DNA of 64,000 bases, taken from contig NZ_JBBHDV010000006.1 in assembly GCF_037478135.1 (NCBI RefSeq), forward strand, positions 193,447-257,446, written 5' to 3'. The translations under genes and the position numbers were made by a program. Under the pieces are notes generated by a model. That model was given only the letters and a program-made list of their open reading frames with translations. It searched no databases and had not been told where the DNA came from. The DNA is from Denitratimonas sp037478135. GTDB taxonomy: Bacteria > Pseudomonadota > Gammaproteobacteria > Xanthomonadales > Xanthomonadaceae. Positions 1-10,434 of this stretch are shown here, piece after piece; position 1 is the stretch's first letter, and each line of letters begins with the position of its first letter.

Positions 1-1521
<1,521 letters not shown>

Positions 1522-1550
1522 TCCGCGTTTTCACACCATGTTGAACCCGC

Positions 1551-1583
1551 AACGCCCCGGTTTCCCCGGGGCGTTGTCTTTTC
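1551..1583 (+). terminator. Rho-independent terminator after hppA
   Basis: A perfect 10-bp stem (AACGCCCCGG at 1551-1560, CCGGGGCGTT at 1566-1575) with a 5-nt loop is followed by GTCTTTTC. It sits 30 nt after the hppA stop and separates hppA from ppa, so the two pyrophosphatase genes are probably transcribed separately. Confidence 0.8.
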
Positions 1584-1736
1584 AGGCGAGCGGATCGGCG
1601 ATGTCGAAGCGATCACATCCAGCGCTGGTCGGTGGATGTCCCGACACCCCGGATTGATGCGCCGCAACACGCATTCCCGTATCCTTGCCACCCTGATCCG
1701 CCGCTGCGGCGGCCACCCCCTTCAAGGAGTCAAAAC

Positions 1737-2294
1737 ATGGGCCTTGGTCTGGTCGATGCCGGTCGCGACGTACCGAACGAAATCAACGTCATCATCGAAA
1801 TCCAGAAGGATTCCGAGCCGGTCAAGTACGAGGTCGACAAGGCCTCCGGCGCGATGTTCGTGGACCGCATCCTGTCCACCCCGATGCGCTACCCCTGCAA
1901 CTACGGCTACATCCCGCGCACCCTCGGCGGTGATGGCGATCCGGCCGACGTGCTGGTGATCCTGCCGCTGCCGCTGGTGCCCGGCTCGGTGGTGCGCTGC
2001 CGCCCGGTCGGCATGCTGAAAATGACCGATGAAAGCGGCAGCGATGAAAAGATCCTCGCGGTGCCGATCGGCAAGATCTTCGCCGGCTATGCCCATATCG
2101 AGAATCTGGACCAGGTTTCGCCGCACTGGCTGGAGCGCATCGGCCACTTCTTCGAGCACTACAAGGATCTGGAAAAGGGCAAGTGGGTGCGCGTTGCCGG
2201 CTGGGCCGACGCCGCCGCCGCCCGCCAGGAAATCATCGAATCGCAGCAGCGCTACCTCGACGCCCCGGCGCACGAAAAACCGCCGGTGGGTTGA
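1737..2294 (+). CDS. ppa: Soluble inorganic pyrophosphatase (family I)
   Basis: Cytosolic enzyme that hydrolyses PPi to two phosphates and so pulls biosynthetic reactions forward. It has 185 residues, close to the 176 of the E. coli enzyme. The metal-binding signature DGDPAD is at residues 66-71, and the downstream PGSVVRCRPVGMLKMTDE block is typical of bacterial family I. The open frame extends further upstream, but ATG 1737 is preceded at good spacing by AAGGAG and begins the conserved N-terminus. It lies next to the membrane pyrophosphatase gene, giving the cell an energy-conserving and a dissipative PPi sink side by side. Confidence 0.96.
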   Translation: MGLGLVDAGRDVPNEINVIIEIQKDSEPVKYEVDKASGAMFVDRILSTPMRYPCNYGYIPRTLGGDGDPADVLVILPLPLVPGSVVRCRPVGMLKMTDESGSDEKILAVPIGKIFAGYAHIENLDQVSPHWLERIGHFFEHYKDLEKGKWVRVAGWADAAAARQEIIESQQRYLDAPAHEKPPVG

Positions 2295-2387
2295 TTTCAC
2301 CAAGGAACGGGCTGGCTTGGCATCGGCTGGCCCGGTCAGCTCCGACAGCCGGCAATGTCCGGCCGTGTCGTCGTCCGTCGTCCCGCT

Positions 2388-3398
2388 TCATCCCCTTTCC
2401 AGCAACCGCCTCAAATCAATCACCGCCGCGTTCGCGCGCGAGATGTAGTTGGCCATCACCAGCGAGTGGTTGGCGAAGAAGCCGAACGGGCTGCCGTTGA
2501 GCACCATCGGGCTGCCGAGCGGGGCCTGGGTTTCCTCCAGTTCGCGGATCACCTGGCGCAGGCTGACCAGCGCGTTCTTGTCGCGCAGCACGCGGTCGAA
2601 ATCCACTTCCACCGCCTTCAGGAAATGCAGCAGCGCCCAGGTCGAGCCGCGCGCTTCGTAGAACACGTCGTCGATCTGCGTCCACGGCGTGCGCACCACG
2701 GTCAGGCCGTCCGGGCCGACTTCGCCGCTACTGTCCGGGTCGGTATCCAGCACCACCTGGCCGGCGCTGGCCGAAAGCCGCTGCGACAGGGAACCAAGGC
2801 GCTTTTCCACCACCGCCAGCCAGTCGGCGAGGTTGTCGGCGCGGGCATAGAACTGGGTGCTGGCGGCCGCCGGATCACTCAAGCGCGCCAGATACGCATC
2901 GACATGGGCGATGCCCTTGCGGTACTGGCTTTCGCTGGACGGCAGCAGCCAGCGGTCGTTGGGCGAGGAAAACAGCGGGTCGGCCTCGGCCAGATCCGGG
3001 TCTTCGACGCTCTGGGTCTGGGAGCGGGAAAAGTCGTTGCGGAAGGCCTTGGCCAGATCGCGCACCTGCACCAGCGCGCCGTATTCCCAGTTCGGCATGT
3101 TGTCCAGGAACAGGCCCGGCGGCAGCTTGTCGTTGGAAATGTAGCCGCCACGCTTGTCCAGCAGGCTGCGCGACACCCGGATCAGGCTGTGTGTGGTGAC
3201 CGTGCCGGTGACCTGTGCCTGGCCGCGTGCAGCCGCGGCCTCGCGCGCGCTGGCCGCCACGTCGAAGCGCGCCGGCTCGTCGTTCCACCACCACATCAGC
3301 GCCAGCACGATCACCACCAGCAGCGCCAGCAACACACTGCCGAGGCGGATGAAAAGGTGGCTGCGCTTGCCACCACGGACGGGAATGGCCTGATTCAT
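2388..3398 (-). CDS. DUF2333 family membrane-anchored protein
   Basis: 336 residues. A single hydrophobic segment lies near residues 17-38 after a short basic N-terminus, so the bulk is probably periplasmic with an inner-membrane anchor. The conserved body (DNMPNWEYGALVQVRD, then SESQYRKGIAHVDAYL) matches the DUF2333 family as I know it; its biochemical function is unknown. The open frame runs far upstream antisense to the DUF349 gene, but ATG 3398 has GGAGAACG just before it and the upstream part is compositionally a shadow. It is divergent from the DUF349 gene across a 204-bp gap that must hold both promoters. Confidence 0.82.
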   Translation of the reverse strand: MNQAIPVRGGKRSHLFIRLGSVLLALLVVIVLALMWWWNDEPARFDVAASAREAAAARGQAQVTGTVTTHSLIRVSRSLLDKRGGYISNDKLPPGLFLDNMPNWEYGALVQVRDLAKAFRNDFSRSQTQSVEDPDLAEADPLFSSPNDRWLLPSSESQYRKGIAHVDAYLARLSDPAAASTQFYARADNLADWLAVVEKRLGSLSQRLSASAGQVVLDTDPDSSGEVGPDGLTVVRTPWTQIDDVFYEARGSTWALLHFLKAVEVDFDRVLRDKNALVSLRQVIRELEETQAPLGSPMVLNGSPFGFFANHSLVMANYISRANAAVIDLRRLLERG

Positions 3399-3602
3399 CG
3401 TCGTTCTCCAACGCGGGGGCCATAAGCGTACCGCGCCGGATATCGCCGCGCCCGACAGATCGGGTGCGGCTGCCGTCACCATCGCGGCCATCCACTTCAG
3501 CGCAGCGCTGCATCGAAGCGGCGCCGGCGCTATCGTGTTCGTGCTACAACGCCGTTCCCGTTCGCCCGCCTTGCGGGCCAGACCTGCCAGAGCCGATCCG
3601 CC

Positions 3603-6365
3603 GTGAGCCTGTTTTCCCTGCTGCGCAAACCCTCCTGGGAACATCGTGACCCCGCCCGTCGTGCTGCCGCTGTTGCCGCTGAAAACGACCCCGAACTGCT
3701 GGCGAAACTGCCCGACCTGGCCCGCAACGACAGCGAAGAACAGGTCCGTCTGGCGGCCCTGCGCCGGATCGATGATCTTTCGCTGTTGGGCGACCGCATG
3801 CGCAACGACGAAGCCGCCAGCGTCCGTGCCGCCGCGCGCCAGCGCTATCTGCAGCGCCTGCTCGATCCGGCGGTACCGCTGCTGGAGCGCGAGCGCGTGC
3901 TGACGGTGGAGGAAGACGCCGACATCCTCGCCACGATCGCGCAACAGGCGCCGGAAACCGCACTGCGCCAGCTCGGCCTGGAACGCGCCGCGCGCCCCGG
4001 CCTGCTGCTGGAACGCTGCGTCAAGGATCCGGACCCGGCGCTGCGGCTGTGGTTGCTGGACCGCATCGACGACCTGGCCGCGCTGGACCGCGTCGCCGAA
4101 CGTGCCCGCCGCACCGACAAGGTGCTGGCCCGCACCGCACGCGAACGCGCCTTCGCGATCCGCCTTGCCGCCGGCGACATCGAGACCACGCGCGAACGCG
4201 CCATGGCGATCTGCGACGAACTGGACACCTTGCGCCGCACCGCCGCCGAGGACGCCGCCGTCCGTCGCGAAGCGCTCGGGAAGGAATGGGCAGGCTTGGC
4301 GCCGCGTCTGGACGAAGCGATGGAGCGCCGCGTGCAGGGCTATTTCACCGCGCTGGATACCGCGCTGGCCGGCCCGCCAACGGAGCCGGAAGCTGTAATC
4401 GACGAAGCCGCCGCCAGCGCCACTGCGGCCACGCCCGAACCCGCTGCGCCGGTACGCACCGCCGATCCCGCCATCGCCGCGTTGCTGGCCGAACTGGACG
4501 CCCGCGCCGCACGCCTGGGCACCCGCGAACTGGCCGATATCGAAAGACGCTGGAACACCCGCGTACGCCAGATCGAACCGCTGCTGGAAGAAGAAGAAAC
4601 CCAGCGCAGCCGCTTCCAGAGCCTGGCCGGCGATGTACGCAAGCGCCTGGAACAGGCCGAGCAGCAACGCACCGCCACGCTTCAATCCCTGCCCGAGCGC
4701 ATCAAGGCGCTGGAAGCCGCCGTCGCCGCCGGCCAGGTCGCACAGGCGCGTGAACTGCAACATGCGCTGGACGCCGACCGCAAACAGTTGCGCGAACATT
4801 TTCCGCGTGCCATTGCGCGCCGCTTAGGTGAAGCCGCGCGCGAGCTGGATACGCTGGGCAAGTGGCAGCACTGGTCCAACAACAAGGCCCGCGTGCGCCT
4901 GATCGAAGAAGTCGAAGCCTTAGCCGGCAGCGGCCTGCACCCGGACGCGGTGGCCGCCCGGATCAAGGAGTTGCAGGCCGAATGGCAACAGCTGTCCGAT
5001 ACCGAAGCCCGCGCAGCCGACGCACCCGAGCACCCGCTGACGCGCCGCTTCCGTGGCGCCTGCCACCGCGTGCTGAAGCCGGCCCGGCCCTACTTCGAGA
5101 AGCGGCGTGAATTGCGCGGCGAACGGCGCGAGGAAATCGAAGCCTTCCTCCAGCGCCTTGAAACCGAGCCCGGTGCCGACGCCGGCATCCGTGAATGGAT
5201 CGGCACCCGCCGCCAGATCATCGACACCCTGCGCCAGAGCGATGAGCTGGAACCGGGCGCACGGCGCGAACTGGGCCGGCGCCTGCGTGAAGCGCTGGCG
5301 CGCGCAGATGCCGCCATCACCGCACTGGAAACCGAAGCCGAAGCCGGCAAGCGCAAGCTGCTGGCCAATCTGCGCCGCGACCTGATGCACGCCGACCTGG
5401 CCGCCGGCCTGTCTTTGGCGCGTCAGGCCCAGGCCGCGTGGAAAACCCTGCCGCGCGCCGGACGCAAGGCCGAGGACGCGCTCTGGGCCGAACTGCGCGA
5501 ACTGGTCGATCCGTTCTTCTCGCAGGCCGATGCACGCCAACGCGAGCACGATCAGGCCCGGAACGAGCGCGAACAGCAGGCCCGCGCCATCCTCGACGAA
5601 CTGGCGCAGCTGTCCGCGCCCGAACAGATCGCGCAGGCCGAATCACGCCTGGCCGCATTGCAAACGCGCTGGCGCGAGCTGGCCGAAACGCCGCTGCCGG
5701 ACGCCGGCGAAGCCGACACGCCACGTGAAGACCGGCGTGGCGGACGTGATGGCCGCAACCCGCGCCATGAGCGCCGTGATGCACGTCCACCCCGCACCGC
5801 AACACGCGGCGGTCTGGACGAACGCGCTTTCGACCGTGCCGTGGCCAAGGTGCAGGAGGCCCGCGCGCAGCTGGCCGCGGCCGAGCGTCGGGCCGAATGG
5901 GCCACGATCGCGCAGGCCGGCCGGTTGTGCGACCAGCTGGAAACAATGCCACTGGATGCGTCCGATCCGGCCCGCCATGCACTGGCCGAACAGCTCCGTA
6001 GCCTTGCCCTGCCGGGCGATGCGAAGATGGCGCTGGAACCGCGTCTGCACAGTGCGCTGGAAGGCAACCTGCCACTGGCCGCCGCCACTTCCACTCCGGC
6101 CGAACGCGCCGACGAACTGACCGTGCTGGCGGAACTTGCAACCGATATCGAATCGCCCGAACCGGCACGCGAATTGCGCCGCCGCATCCAGATCCAGCGC
6201 CTGTCCGACCATCTCTCCGGCGCCGCTGGTGGCGAACGCGATGAATTGCGTGCGCTGTTGCTGGAATACATCGCACTGGTCGGCGTCCCGGCACAGCAGC
6301 GCAGCGAACTGGCAACGCGCTGGGATGCGGTGCTCAAGGCGCGCGGCATCGAATCACAGGACTGA
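3603..6365 (+). CDS. DUF349 domain-containing protein, large
   Basis: 920 residues, highly charged and mostly helical, with no signal peptide or membrane helix, so probably cytoplasmic. The N-terminal ~200 residues look like HEAT-type helical repeats (LAALRRIDDLSLLGDRM and similar). The middle carries DUF349 blocks (for example WQQLSDTEARAADAPEHPL and YFEKRRELRGERREEIEAF), and the C-terminus is again Arg/Glu-rich helix. DUF349 proteins are widespread with no settled function. The start is GTG 3603, the first codon that gives the MSLFSLLRKPSWEHRDP N-terminus typical of the group; the ribosome site before it is weak. A disordered Arg/Asp-rich linker lies near residues 700-740. Confidence 0.85.
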   Translation: MSLFSLLRKPSWEHRDPARRAAAVAAENDPELLAKLPDLARNDSEEQVRLAALRRIDDLSLLGDRMRNDEAASVRAAARQRYLQRLLDPAVPLLERERVLTVEEDADILATIAQQAPETALRQLGLERAARPGLLLERCVKDPDPALRLWLLDRIDDLAALDRVAERARRTDKVLARTARERAFAIRLAAGDIETTRERAMAICDELDTLRRTAAEDAAVRREALGKEWAGLAPRLDEAMERRVQGYFTALDTALAGPPTEPEAVIDEAAASATAATPEPAAPVRTADPAIAALLAELDARAARLGTRELADIERRWNTRVRQIEPLLEEEETQRSRFQSLAGDVRKRLEQAEQQRTATLQSLPERIKALEAAVAAGQVAQARELQHALDADRKQLREHFPRAIARRLGEAARELDTLGKWQHWSNNKARVRLIEEVEALAGSGLHPDAVAARIKELQAEWQQLSDTEARAADAPEHPLTRRFRGACHRVLKPARPYFEKRRELRGERREEIEAFLQRLETEPGADAGIREWIGTRRQIIDTLRQSDELEPGARRELGRRLREALARADAAITALETEAEAGKRKLLANLRRDLMHADLAAGLSLARQAQAAWKTLPRAGRKAEDALWAELRELVDPFFSQADARQREHDQARNEREQQARAILDELAQLSAPEQIAQAESRLAALQTRWRELAETPLPDAGEADTPREDRRGGRDGRNPRHERRDARPPRTATRGGLDERAFDRAVAKVQEARAQLAAAERRAEWATIAQAGRLCDQLETMPLDASDPARHALAEQLRSLALPGDAKMALEPRLHSALEGNLPLAAATSTPAERADELTVLAELATDIESPEPARELRRRIQIQRLSDHLSGAAGGERDELRALLLEYIALVGVPAQQRSELATRWDAVLKARGIESQD

Positions 6366-6548
6366 ACGTGCGCGGGCGCTGCGAAAAGCGGCGCTTCGCC
6401 GGTCACCTTTTCACCGGTCACCATTGGCGCTTGCTCGACCAGCACGGAGTGCTCACCCACTCCGTCCAGTCAGGCACCTGCTCCGCCCGAAGCCCAGCCC
6501 GCCTGGCCCTTTTCTGCGATCCAGCAAGAACCAATCAAACCCCACCAT

Positions 6549-6670
6549 GTCATCCCAGCGCACGCCGGGATCCAGTCTTTCAATAACTTCCCGAAGCGCT
6601 GGCCTACCAGCCTCCCGACTGTTGAAAACCCGGCTTGACCCGCTTCGCTGTTGAAAGCCGCCGGAATGAC
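6549..6670. repeat. MITE-like palindrome-ended repeat
   Basis: The element begins GTCATCCCAG and ends CCGGAATGAC, imperfect terminal inverted repeats (8 of 10 positions). The left end reads GTCATCCCAGCGCACGCCGG, a form commonly seen as an interspersed non-coding repeat in proteobacterial genomes. It has no coding capacity. Only one copy is visible in this window, so its repeat status rests on recognising the ends. Confidence 0.55.
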
Positions 6671-6734
6671 GCGCTCCCCACATGTTCCGTGGCCGGGCTG
6701 ACACCCTGCTCAAATGTCCGATGCCTGAAATGCA

Positions 6735-6764
6735 AAAGCGGGCCGGATCACTCCGTCCCGCTTT
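6735..6764. terminator. Possible bidirectional hairpin terminator
   Basis: AAAGCGGG (6735-6742) pairs with CCCGCTTT (6757-6764) around a 14-nt loop. The symmetric A/T ends could serve both the DUF349 and TonB-receptor transcripts. The loop is long and the T-run short, so this is tentative. Confidence 0.4.
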
Positions 6765-6898
6765 CGCGTCATGCATGGCATTCGTCGCCGTGGCCGCCTG
6801 TCACCCGACAGGCAACAACACGTAATCCGCGCGCTTCGTTGCAACACGGATTCCGGCCGCAGACATCAGCACCCGCCACGGCCGGAACCGTGCGTCGG

Positions 6899-9259
6899 TC
6901 AGAAGCGCAGATTCAGGCTCAGCCACAGGTTCCGCGACTTGTCCTTGTTGTTGTAGTCGTCCAGATAACTGGGCGTGTACTCACCGTTCGGGTCCTGGTT
7001 CCACACCGTCTGGAAGCTGGTGAAATCCTCGTCCAGCAGGTTGTTGATGCGGGCCGCGAACGAGATGTTGTCGGTGAAGCGGTACTGCCCGCCCAGGTGG
7101 AACACGGTGTAATCCTTGTAGTAGCGCGGATTGCCGTCCACATCCACATCACGGTAGCGCTCGGAGCGGGCCTCGCCGATCAGTTGCAGGCTGAACTTCT
7201 CGGTCGCCAGCCATTCCAGCGTGGTATTGAACATGTGCTCGGCGCTGTTGGTCAGCGGCAGGCCCTTCTGCGCGCCGCTGAGCTGTTCGCTGTCGGTGTA
7301 GGTGTAGTTGGCACGCAGCGAGAACGCATCGTTGAACTCGTAGCGGCCGGCCAGCTCGGCACCACGCACGCGGGCTTCGTCGATGTTGATGTTCTGCGCG
7401 TAGGTGCCGTAGCCCAGCAACTCGTAGTCACCCAGGTTGGCGCAGGGCCGCACGCCGCCGGTCTGGGCACAGCTCAGATTGGTTTCACCACGCGCGATCT
7501 TGTCCTTGAAATCATTGTTGAAGACGGTGATGTTGAAATTGTGGCCAGCGTTGGGCGAGGTCCAGTACAGCGCGATCTCGCTGTTGACGCTGGTTTCCGG
7601 TTCCAGTTCAGGATTGCCGATGAACGGCGAGGTGCCCTGGCCACCGAAGCCGGTGACACCGTCGTACAGATCCGTGGTCTTGGGCGTCTTGTAGCCGGTA
7701 CTGACGCCACCCTTCAACGCCCAGTCCGGATTGACGTTGTAGACCGCATACAGGCGCGGACTGACCTGGCCGCCGAACATGTTGTGGTCGTCGTAGCGCA
7801 CGCCGCCGGTGATGGTCAGCGCATCGCCCGGGGTCCAGTTGTCCTCGACGAAGACCGACCACATTTCATGGTCCTGCACCACGCCGGCGCCGTCATTTCC
7901 CTGCTCCATGCCGAACACGCCGTCGTCCAGTTCGCCATCGATCATCTGGCCGCCGAACACGACGTGGTGGTTGTCGCCCACCGCCATGTCGATCTTGGCA
8001 TCCAGCGTGTACTGGCTGGATTGCAGGCTGCGCTTGGGCCGCGGCAGGAAGGTGTCGATCATCAGTTGGCGGCGTTCGTCCTCGCTCATGCCGGCGTAGT
8101 CGCCGGTGCCGCGGAACATCTGCTGATGGACCAGGCGCTCGGCCACGGTCAGCGGCAGGGTGCGGCCATGGTTGTCGGTTTCCACATGCGACAACGAAAT
8201 GAAGCTGCGACCGAACTCCCAATCACCGTGGTGGGTGATGGCCCACTGGTCACGGGTGAACTCCTGATCGGCTGCGTACCCGGCGCGCGGCGCCGAGCGC
8301 CACAGCCCGGCGATGCCATCGACGGTGCCCAGTGGATAGGCCTCGGTGCCCAGATTGTTGATATACGGGGTGTTGTCGTAGACATGCTCGGAGGTGTCGT
8401 AGTCCAGTAGCACGCTTTGTGAGTCGGTCGGCGTCCAGCTCAGCGTGATGCCCATTTCCTTGTTGGTGTTGTCCACGGTGCGGCCGCCGCCGCCGAAGCC
8501 GAGCGAGCGCTCGAACTGCGTGCCATCGGGTGCGTGGATGATTTCGTATTCGGGCGTGGACGCATCGCGCTCATAGCGTGCACCGCGCACCGTCAGGCCG
8601 AGCAGATCCGGCACCAACGGGCCGCTGAGCGCGAAATCGATGCTGCTGTCCGAACCGAAGTCGCTGTTTTCCTGGATGTTGTGGCCAAGCGTGACCGAAC
8701 CGGTCCAGCGCGTGGAGACCTTGCGCGTGATGATGTTGATCACGCCGCCCAGCGCGTCGGCGCCGTACAGCGTGGACGCCGGACCACGGATCACTTCGAT
8801 CCGCTCGATCATGTCCAGCGGCGGGATGTGGTTGAACTGGTTGCCACCGAAGTTGTTCGGATAGATGTCGCCGTGGTTGTTCTGGCGACGGCCGTCGATC
8901 AGGATCAGGGTGTAGTCCGGGCCCATGCCGCGCATGCTGATGGTCTTCTGCCCGGTCTTGTCGGAGGTTTCACCGACATCTATGCCTTCCAGATCGCGCA
9001 CCGCGTCGATCAGGGTCATGTAGGGGCGCTTTTCCAGTTCCGCGCGCGTCACCACGCTGATGCTGGCCGGCGCATCGACGATCTTCTGCTCGAAGCCGGC
9101 GGCGGTGACGACGACCGGTTCCAGCAACTGCGCATCGGCATCGAGCAGGGTTTCGGCCGCCGCCGGGAAGGTCAGCGCCAGAGCGAGGGCAAGGGCGATC
9201 GGGGAACGCGCAGGCGCGCGGTTGCGGCTGCGGGAAGAAGCATCGGTGTGCTGGAGCAT
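6899..9259 (-). CDS. TonB-dependent outer-membrane receptor, ferric-siderophore (FepA/IrgA/CirA-like) type
   Basis: 786 residues. An N-terminal signal sequence (hydrophobic run SPIALALALALTFPAAA) is followed by a TonB-box-like stretch (EPVVVTAAG). A plug domain follows with the typical blocks SMRGMGPDYTLILIDGRR and RIEVIRGPASTLYGADALGG, then a 22-strand-type barrel ending in an aromatic residue (SLNLRF). The plug resembles catecholate-siderophore and colicin receptors, but the ligand cannot be read from sequence. ATG 9259 was chosen because it directly precedes the signal peptide; an in-frame start 41 codons upstream would add implausible residues. It is divergent from the PepSY-DUF2271-DUF4198-ApbE-reductase run, with a promoter overlapping a palindrome, pointing to iron-type regulation. 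Confidence 0.93.
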   Translation of the reverse strand: MLQHTDASSRSRNRAPARSPIALALALALTFPAAAETLLDADAQLLEPVVVTAAGFEQKIVDAPASISVVTRAELEKRPYMTLIDAVRDLEGIDVGETSDKTGQKTISMRGMGPDYTLILIDGRRQNNHGDIYPNNFGGNQFNHIPPLDMIERIEVIRGPASTLYGADALGGVINIITRKVSTRWTGSVTLGHNIQENSDFGSDSSIDFALSGPLVPDLLGLTVRGARYERDASTPEYEIIHAPDGTQFERSLGFGGGGRTVDNTNKEMGITLSWTPTDSQSVLLDYDTSEHVYDNTPYINNLGTEAYPLGTVDGIAGLWRSAPRAGYAADQEFTRDQWAITHHGDWEFGRSFISLSHVETDNHGRTLPLTVAERLVHQQMFRGTGDYAGMSEDERRQLMIDTFLPRPKRSLQSSQYTLDAKIDMAVGDNHHVVFGGQMIDGELDDGVFGMEQGNDGAGVVQDHEMWSVFVEDNWTPGDALTITGGVRYDDHNMFGGQVSPRLYAVYNVNPDWALKGGVSTGYKTPKTTDLYDGVTGFGGQGTSPFIGNPELEPETSVNSEIALYWTSPNAGHNFNITVFNNDFKDKIARGETNLSCAQTGGVRPCANLGDYELLGYGTYAQNINIDEARVRGAELAGRYEFNDAFSLRANYTYTDSEQLSGAQKGLPLTNSAEHMFNTTLEWLATEKFSLQLIGEARSERYRDVDVDGNPRYYKDYTVFHLGGQYRFTDNISFAARINNLLDEDFTSFQTVWNQDPNGEYTPSYLDDYNNKDKSRNLWLSLNLRF

Positions 9260-9365
9260 GGTGGATCCTGAAAGGGGGAAGGTCCGGCATGACCCCGGCG
9301 ACGCTGCGGCCGCGCCGTGCGATGGCGGGCGGTTCCGGGGCATGGGGTCGATGTCGCAGTGCAGA

Positions 9366-9394
9366 ATCGTATTGCGAACCATTTACATTCGCAA
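9366..9394 (-). promoter_or_regulatory. Sigma70-like promoter of the TonB receptor
   Basis: Reading the minus strand, TTGCGA (9394-9389), a 17-nt spacer and TACGAT (9371-9366) match the -35/-10 consensus at 4 of 6 positions each with ideal spacing. The start of transcription would fall about 100 nt before the receptor ATG. Confidence 0.5.
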
Positions 9395-9397
9395 TAC
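9369..9397. promoter_or_regulatory. Inverted-repeat operator overlapping the receptor promoter (Fur-like)
   Basis: GTATTGCGAA (9369-9378) and TTCGCAATAC (9388-9397) form a perfect 10-bp inverted repeat with a 9-nt centre, covering the -35 and the spacer of the predicted receptor promoter. The minus-strand reading (ATTGCGAATGTAAATGG) resembles non-canonical Fur boxes of the GCGAAT type. A repressor bound here would block transcription. That it is Fur is inferred. Confidence 0.5.
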
Positions 9398-9485
9398 CCT
9401 TTGTTAGCTTTTCCCGGCCGCCATCATCCCCGTGACCCGCGTTGCGCCGGATGCTTGCCGGCCAGCGCGGGACTTCCATACAATT

Positions 9486-9504
9486 GATAATAGTTTTCAT
9501 TAGC
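9486..9504. promoter_or_regulatory. Fur box upstream of the PepSY-ApbE operon
   Basis: GATAATAGTTTTCATTAGC matches the classical 19-bp Fur consensus GATAATGATAATCATTATC at 14 of 19 positions. It is AT-rich in a very GC-rich background and lies upstream of the PepSY gene, supporting iron repression of the run beginning at 9753. Confidence 0.6.
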
Positions 9505-9752
9505 AGTACCGACGTGAGCCTTTCCGCCCCGTCTCCGGACGCCGTGCCAGCGAGTTTCCACCTCACCTGCAGCACTGCTCCGGCCGGCCCGGAACAGCAC
9601 GTCGCCCCCTGCGCCCGGCTGTTTCCAGACCCGACCGCAACATCCGCCCACGCGCCCGGAAACCGCCGCCATGTACGGCGGCCAGTCCTTGTGCGTCGCA
9701 GCACGGCGCGCGTTGAAACCCTCCTGCACTCTGCTGCGGCAGCGGTCGCCTG

Positions 9753-10394
9753 ATGTCCGCGCTGACTTCGCACGCTGCACCGCAGCGCCGCGCCTTCTGG
9801 CTGCGCACGCTGCATCAATGGCACTGGATCAGCTCGGCGCTGTGCCTGATCGGTCTGCTGGCATTTGCCATCACCGGCATCACGCTGAACCACGCCAGCC
9901 AGATTCCGGCGTCACCGCGCACCACCACCCACCAGGGGCAACTGCCGGAGACCTTGCGTGCAGACCTCGCCGCGCTGGCTGAAGAAGCCGAACCGGTCGG
10001 CGCGCTGCCACTGGCGCTGCGCGCCTTGCTGCGCGACGAATTGGGCCTGCGCGTCGGCACGCGCGAGGCCGAGTGGTCGCCGGACGAGATTTACCTGTCG
10101 CTGCCACGGCCCGGTGGCGACGCGTGGCTGTCGGTGGATCTGGCCTCCGGCCAGATCGAATACGAAGGCACCGATCGCGGCTGGATCGCCTATTTCAACG
10201 ACCTGCACAAAGGCCGCAACACCGGCCCGGCCTGGAGCTGGTTCATCGACATCTTCGCGCTGGCCTGCCTGGTGTTCTCGATCACCGGTCTGTTCCTGCT
10301 GCAACTGCACGCGCGCCAGCGCGGCCTGACCTGGCCGATGGTCGGGCTTGGTTTTCTGGTGCCGCTGCTGATCGCGCTGCTGCTGATCCACTGA
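9753..10394 (+). CDS. PepSY-associated transmembrane protein
   Basis: 213 residues. An N-terminal helix (residues ~25-45, WISSALCLIGLLAFAITGIT) is followed by a periplasmic domain (~50-150) and two C-terminal hydrophobic segments (~160-185 and ~190-212). The block FNDLHKGRNTGPAWSWFIDIFA is diagnostic of PepSY_TM proteins, which occur in iron reductases and as electron-transfer partners in the inner membrane. The His residues in the first helix (HQWHW) and in DLHKG could ligate haem, as suspected for relatives. First gene of a five-gene run under a Fur-box match. Exact role is inferred from context. Confidence 0.85.
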   Translation: MSALTSHAAPQRRAFWLRTLHQWHWISSALCLIGLLAFAITGITLNHASQIPASPRTTTHQGQLPETLRADLAALAEEAEPVGALPLALRALLRDELGLRVGTREAEWSPDEIYLSLPRPGGDAWLSVDLASGQIEYEGTDRGWIAYFNDLHKGRNTGPAWSWFIDIFALACLVFSITGLFLLQLHARQRGLTWPMVGLGFLVPLLIALLLIH

Positions 10395-10434
10395 TCCGCT
10401 TTTCCACCCTTCCACAGACTTTGAGAGAGCCTTG

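Larger units (their letters stand above)
6366..6898. other. Intergenic region between convergent DUF349 and TonB-receptor genes
   Basis: 533 bp with no frame that looks protein-coding: the possible frames lack ribosome sites and recognisable protein character. It contains a 122-bp palindrome-ended repeat (6549-6670) and a weak hairpin (6735-6764), described separately. Transcription converges here from both sides, so termination signals are expected. Confidence 0.6.
9260..9752. other. Divergent control region of the iron-type locus
   Basis: 493 bp between the divergent TonB-receptor gene and the PepSY gene. It holds a promoter plus 10-bp inverted repeat facing the receptor (9366-9397) and a Fur-box match facing the PepSY operon (9486-9504). 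About 250 bp between the Fur box and the PepSY start contain no gene I can support. Confidence 0.6.

Noticed and set aside
3399..4799. Upstream extension of the DUF2333 frame
   Set aside because: It runs antisense through the DUF349 gene; ATG 3398 has a good ribosome site and precedes the membrane anchor.
9442..9753. Open frame of 103 codons ending exactly at the PepSY start
   Set aside because: It runs across the Fur box, has no ribosome site, no recognisable protein character and Arg/Ala/Pro-rich composition typical of GC-rich non-coding frames.
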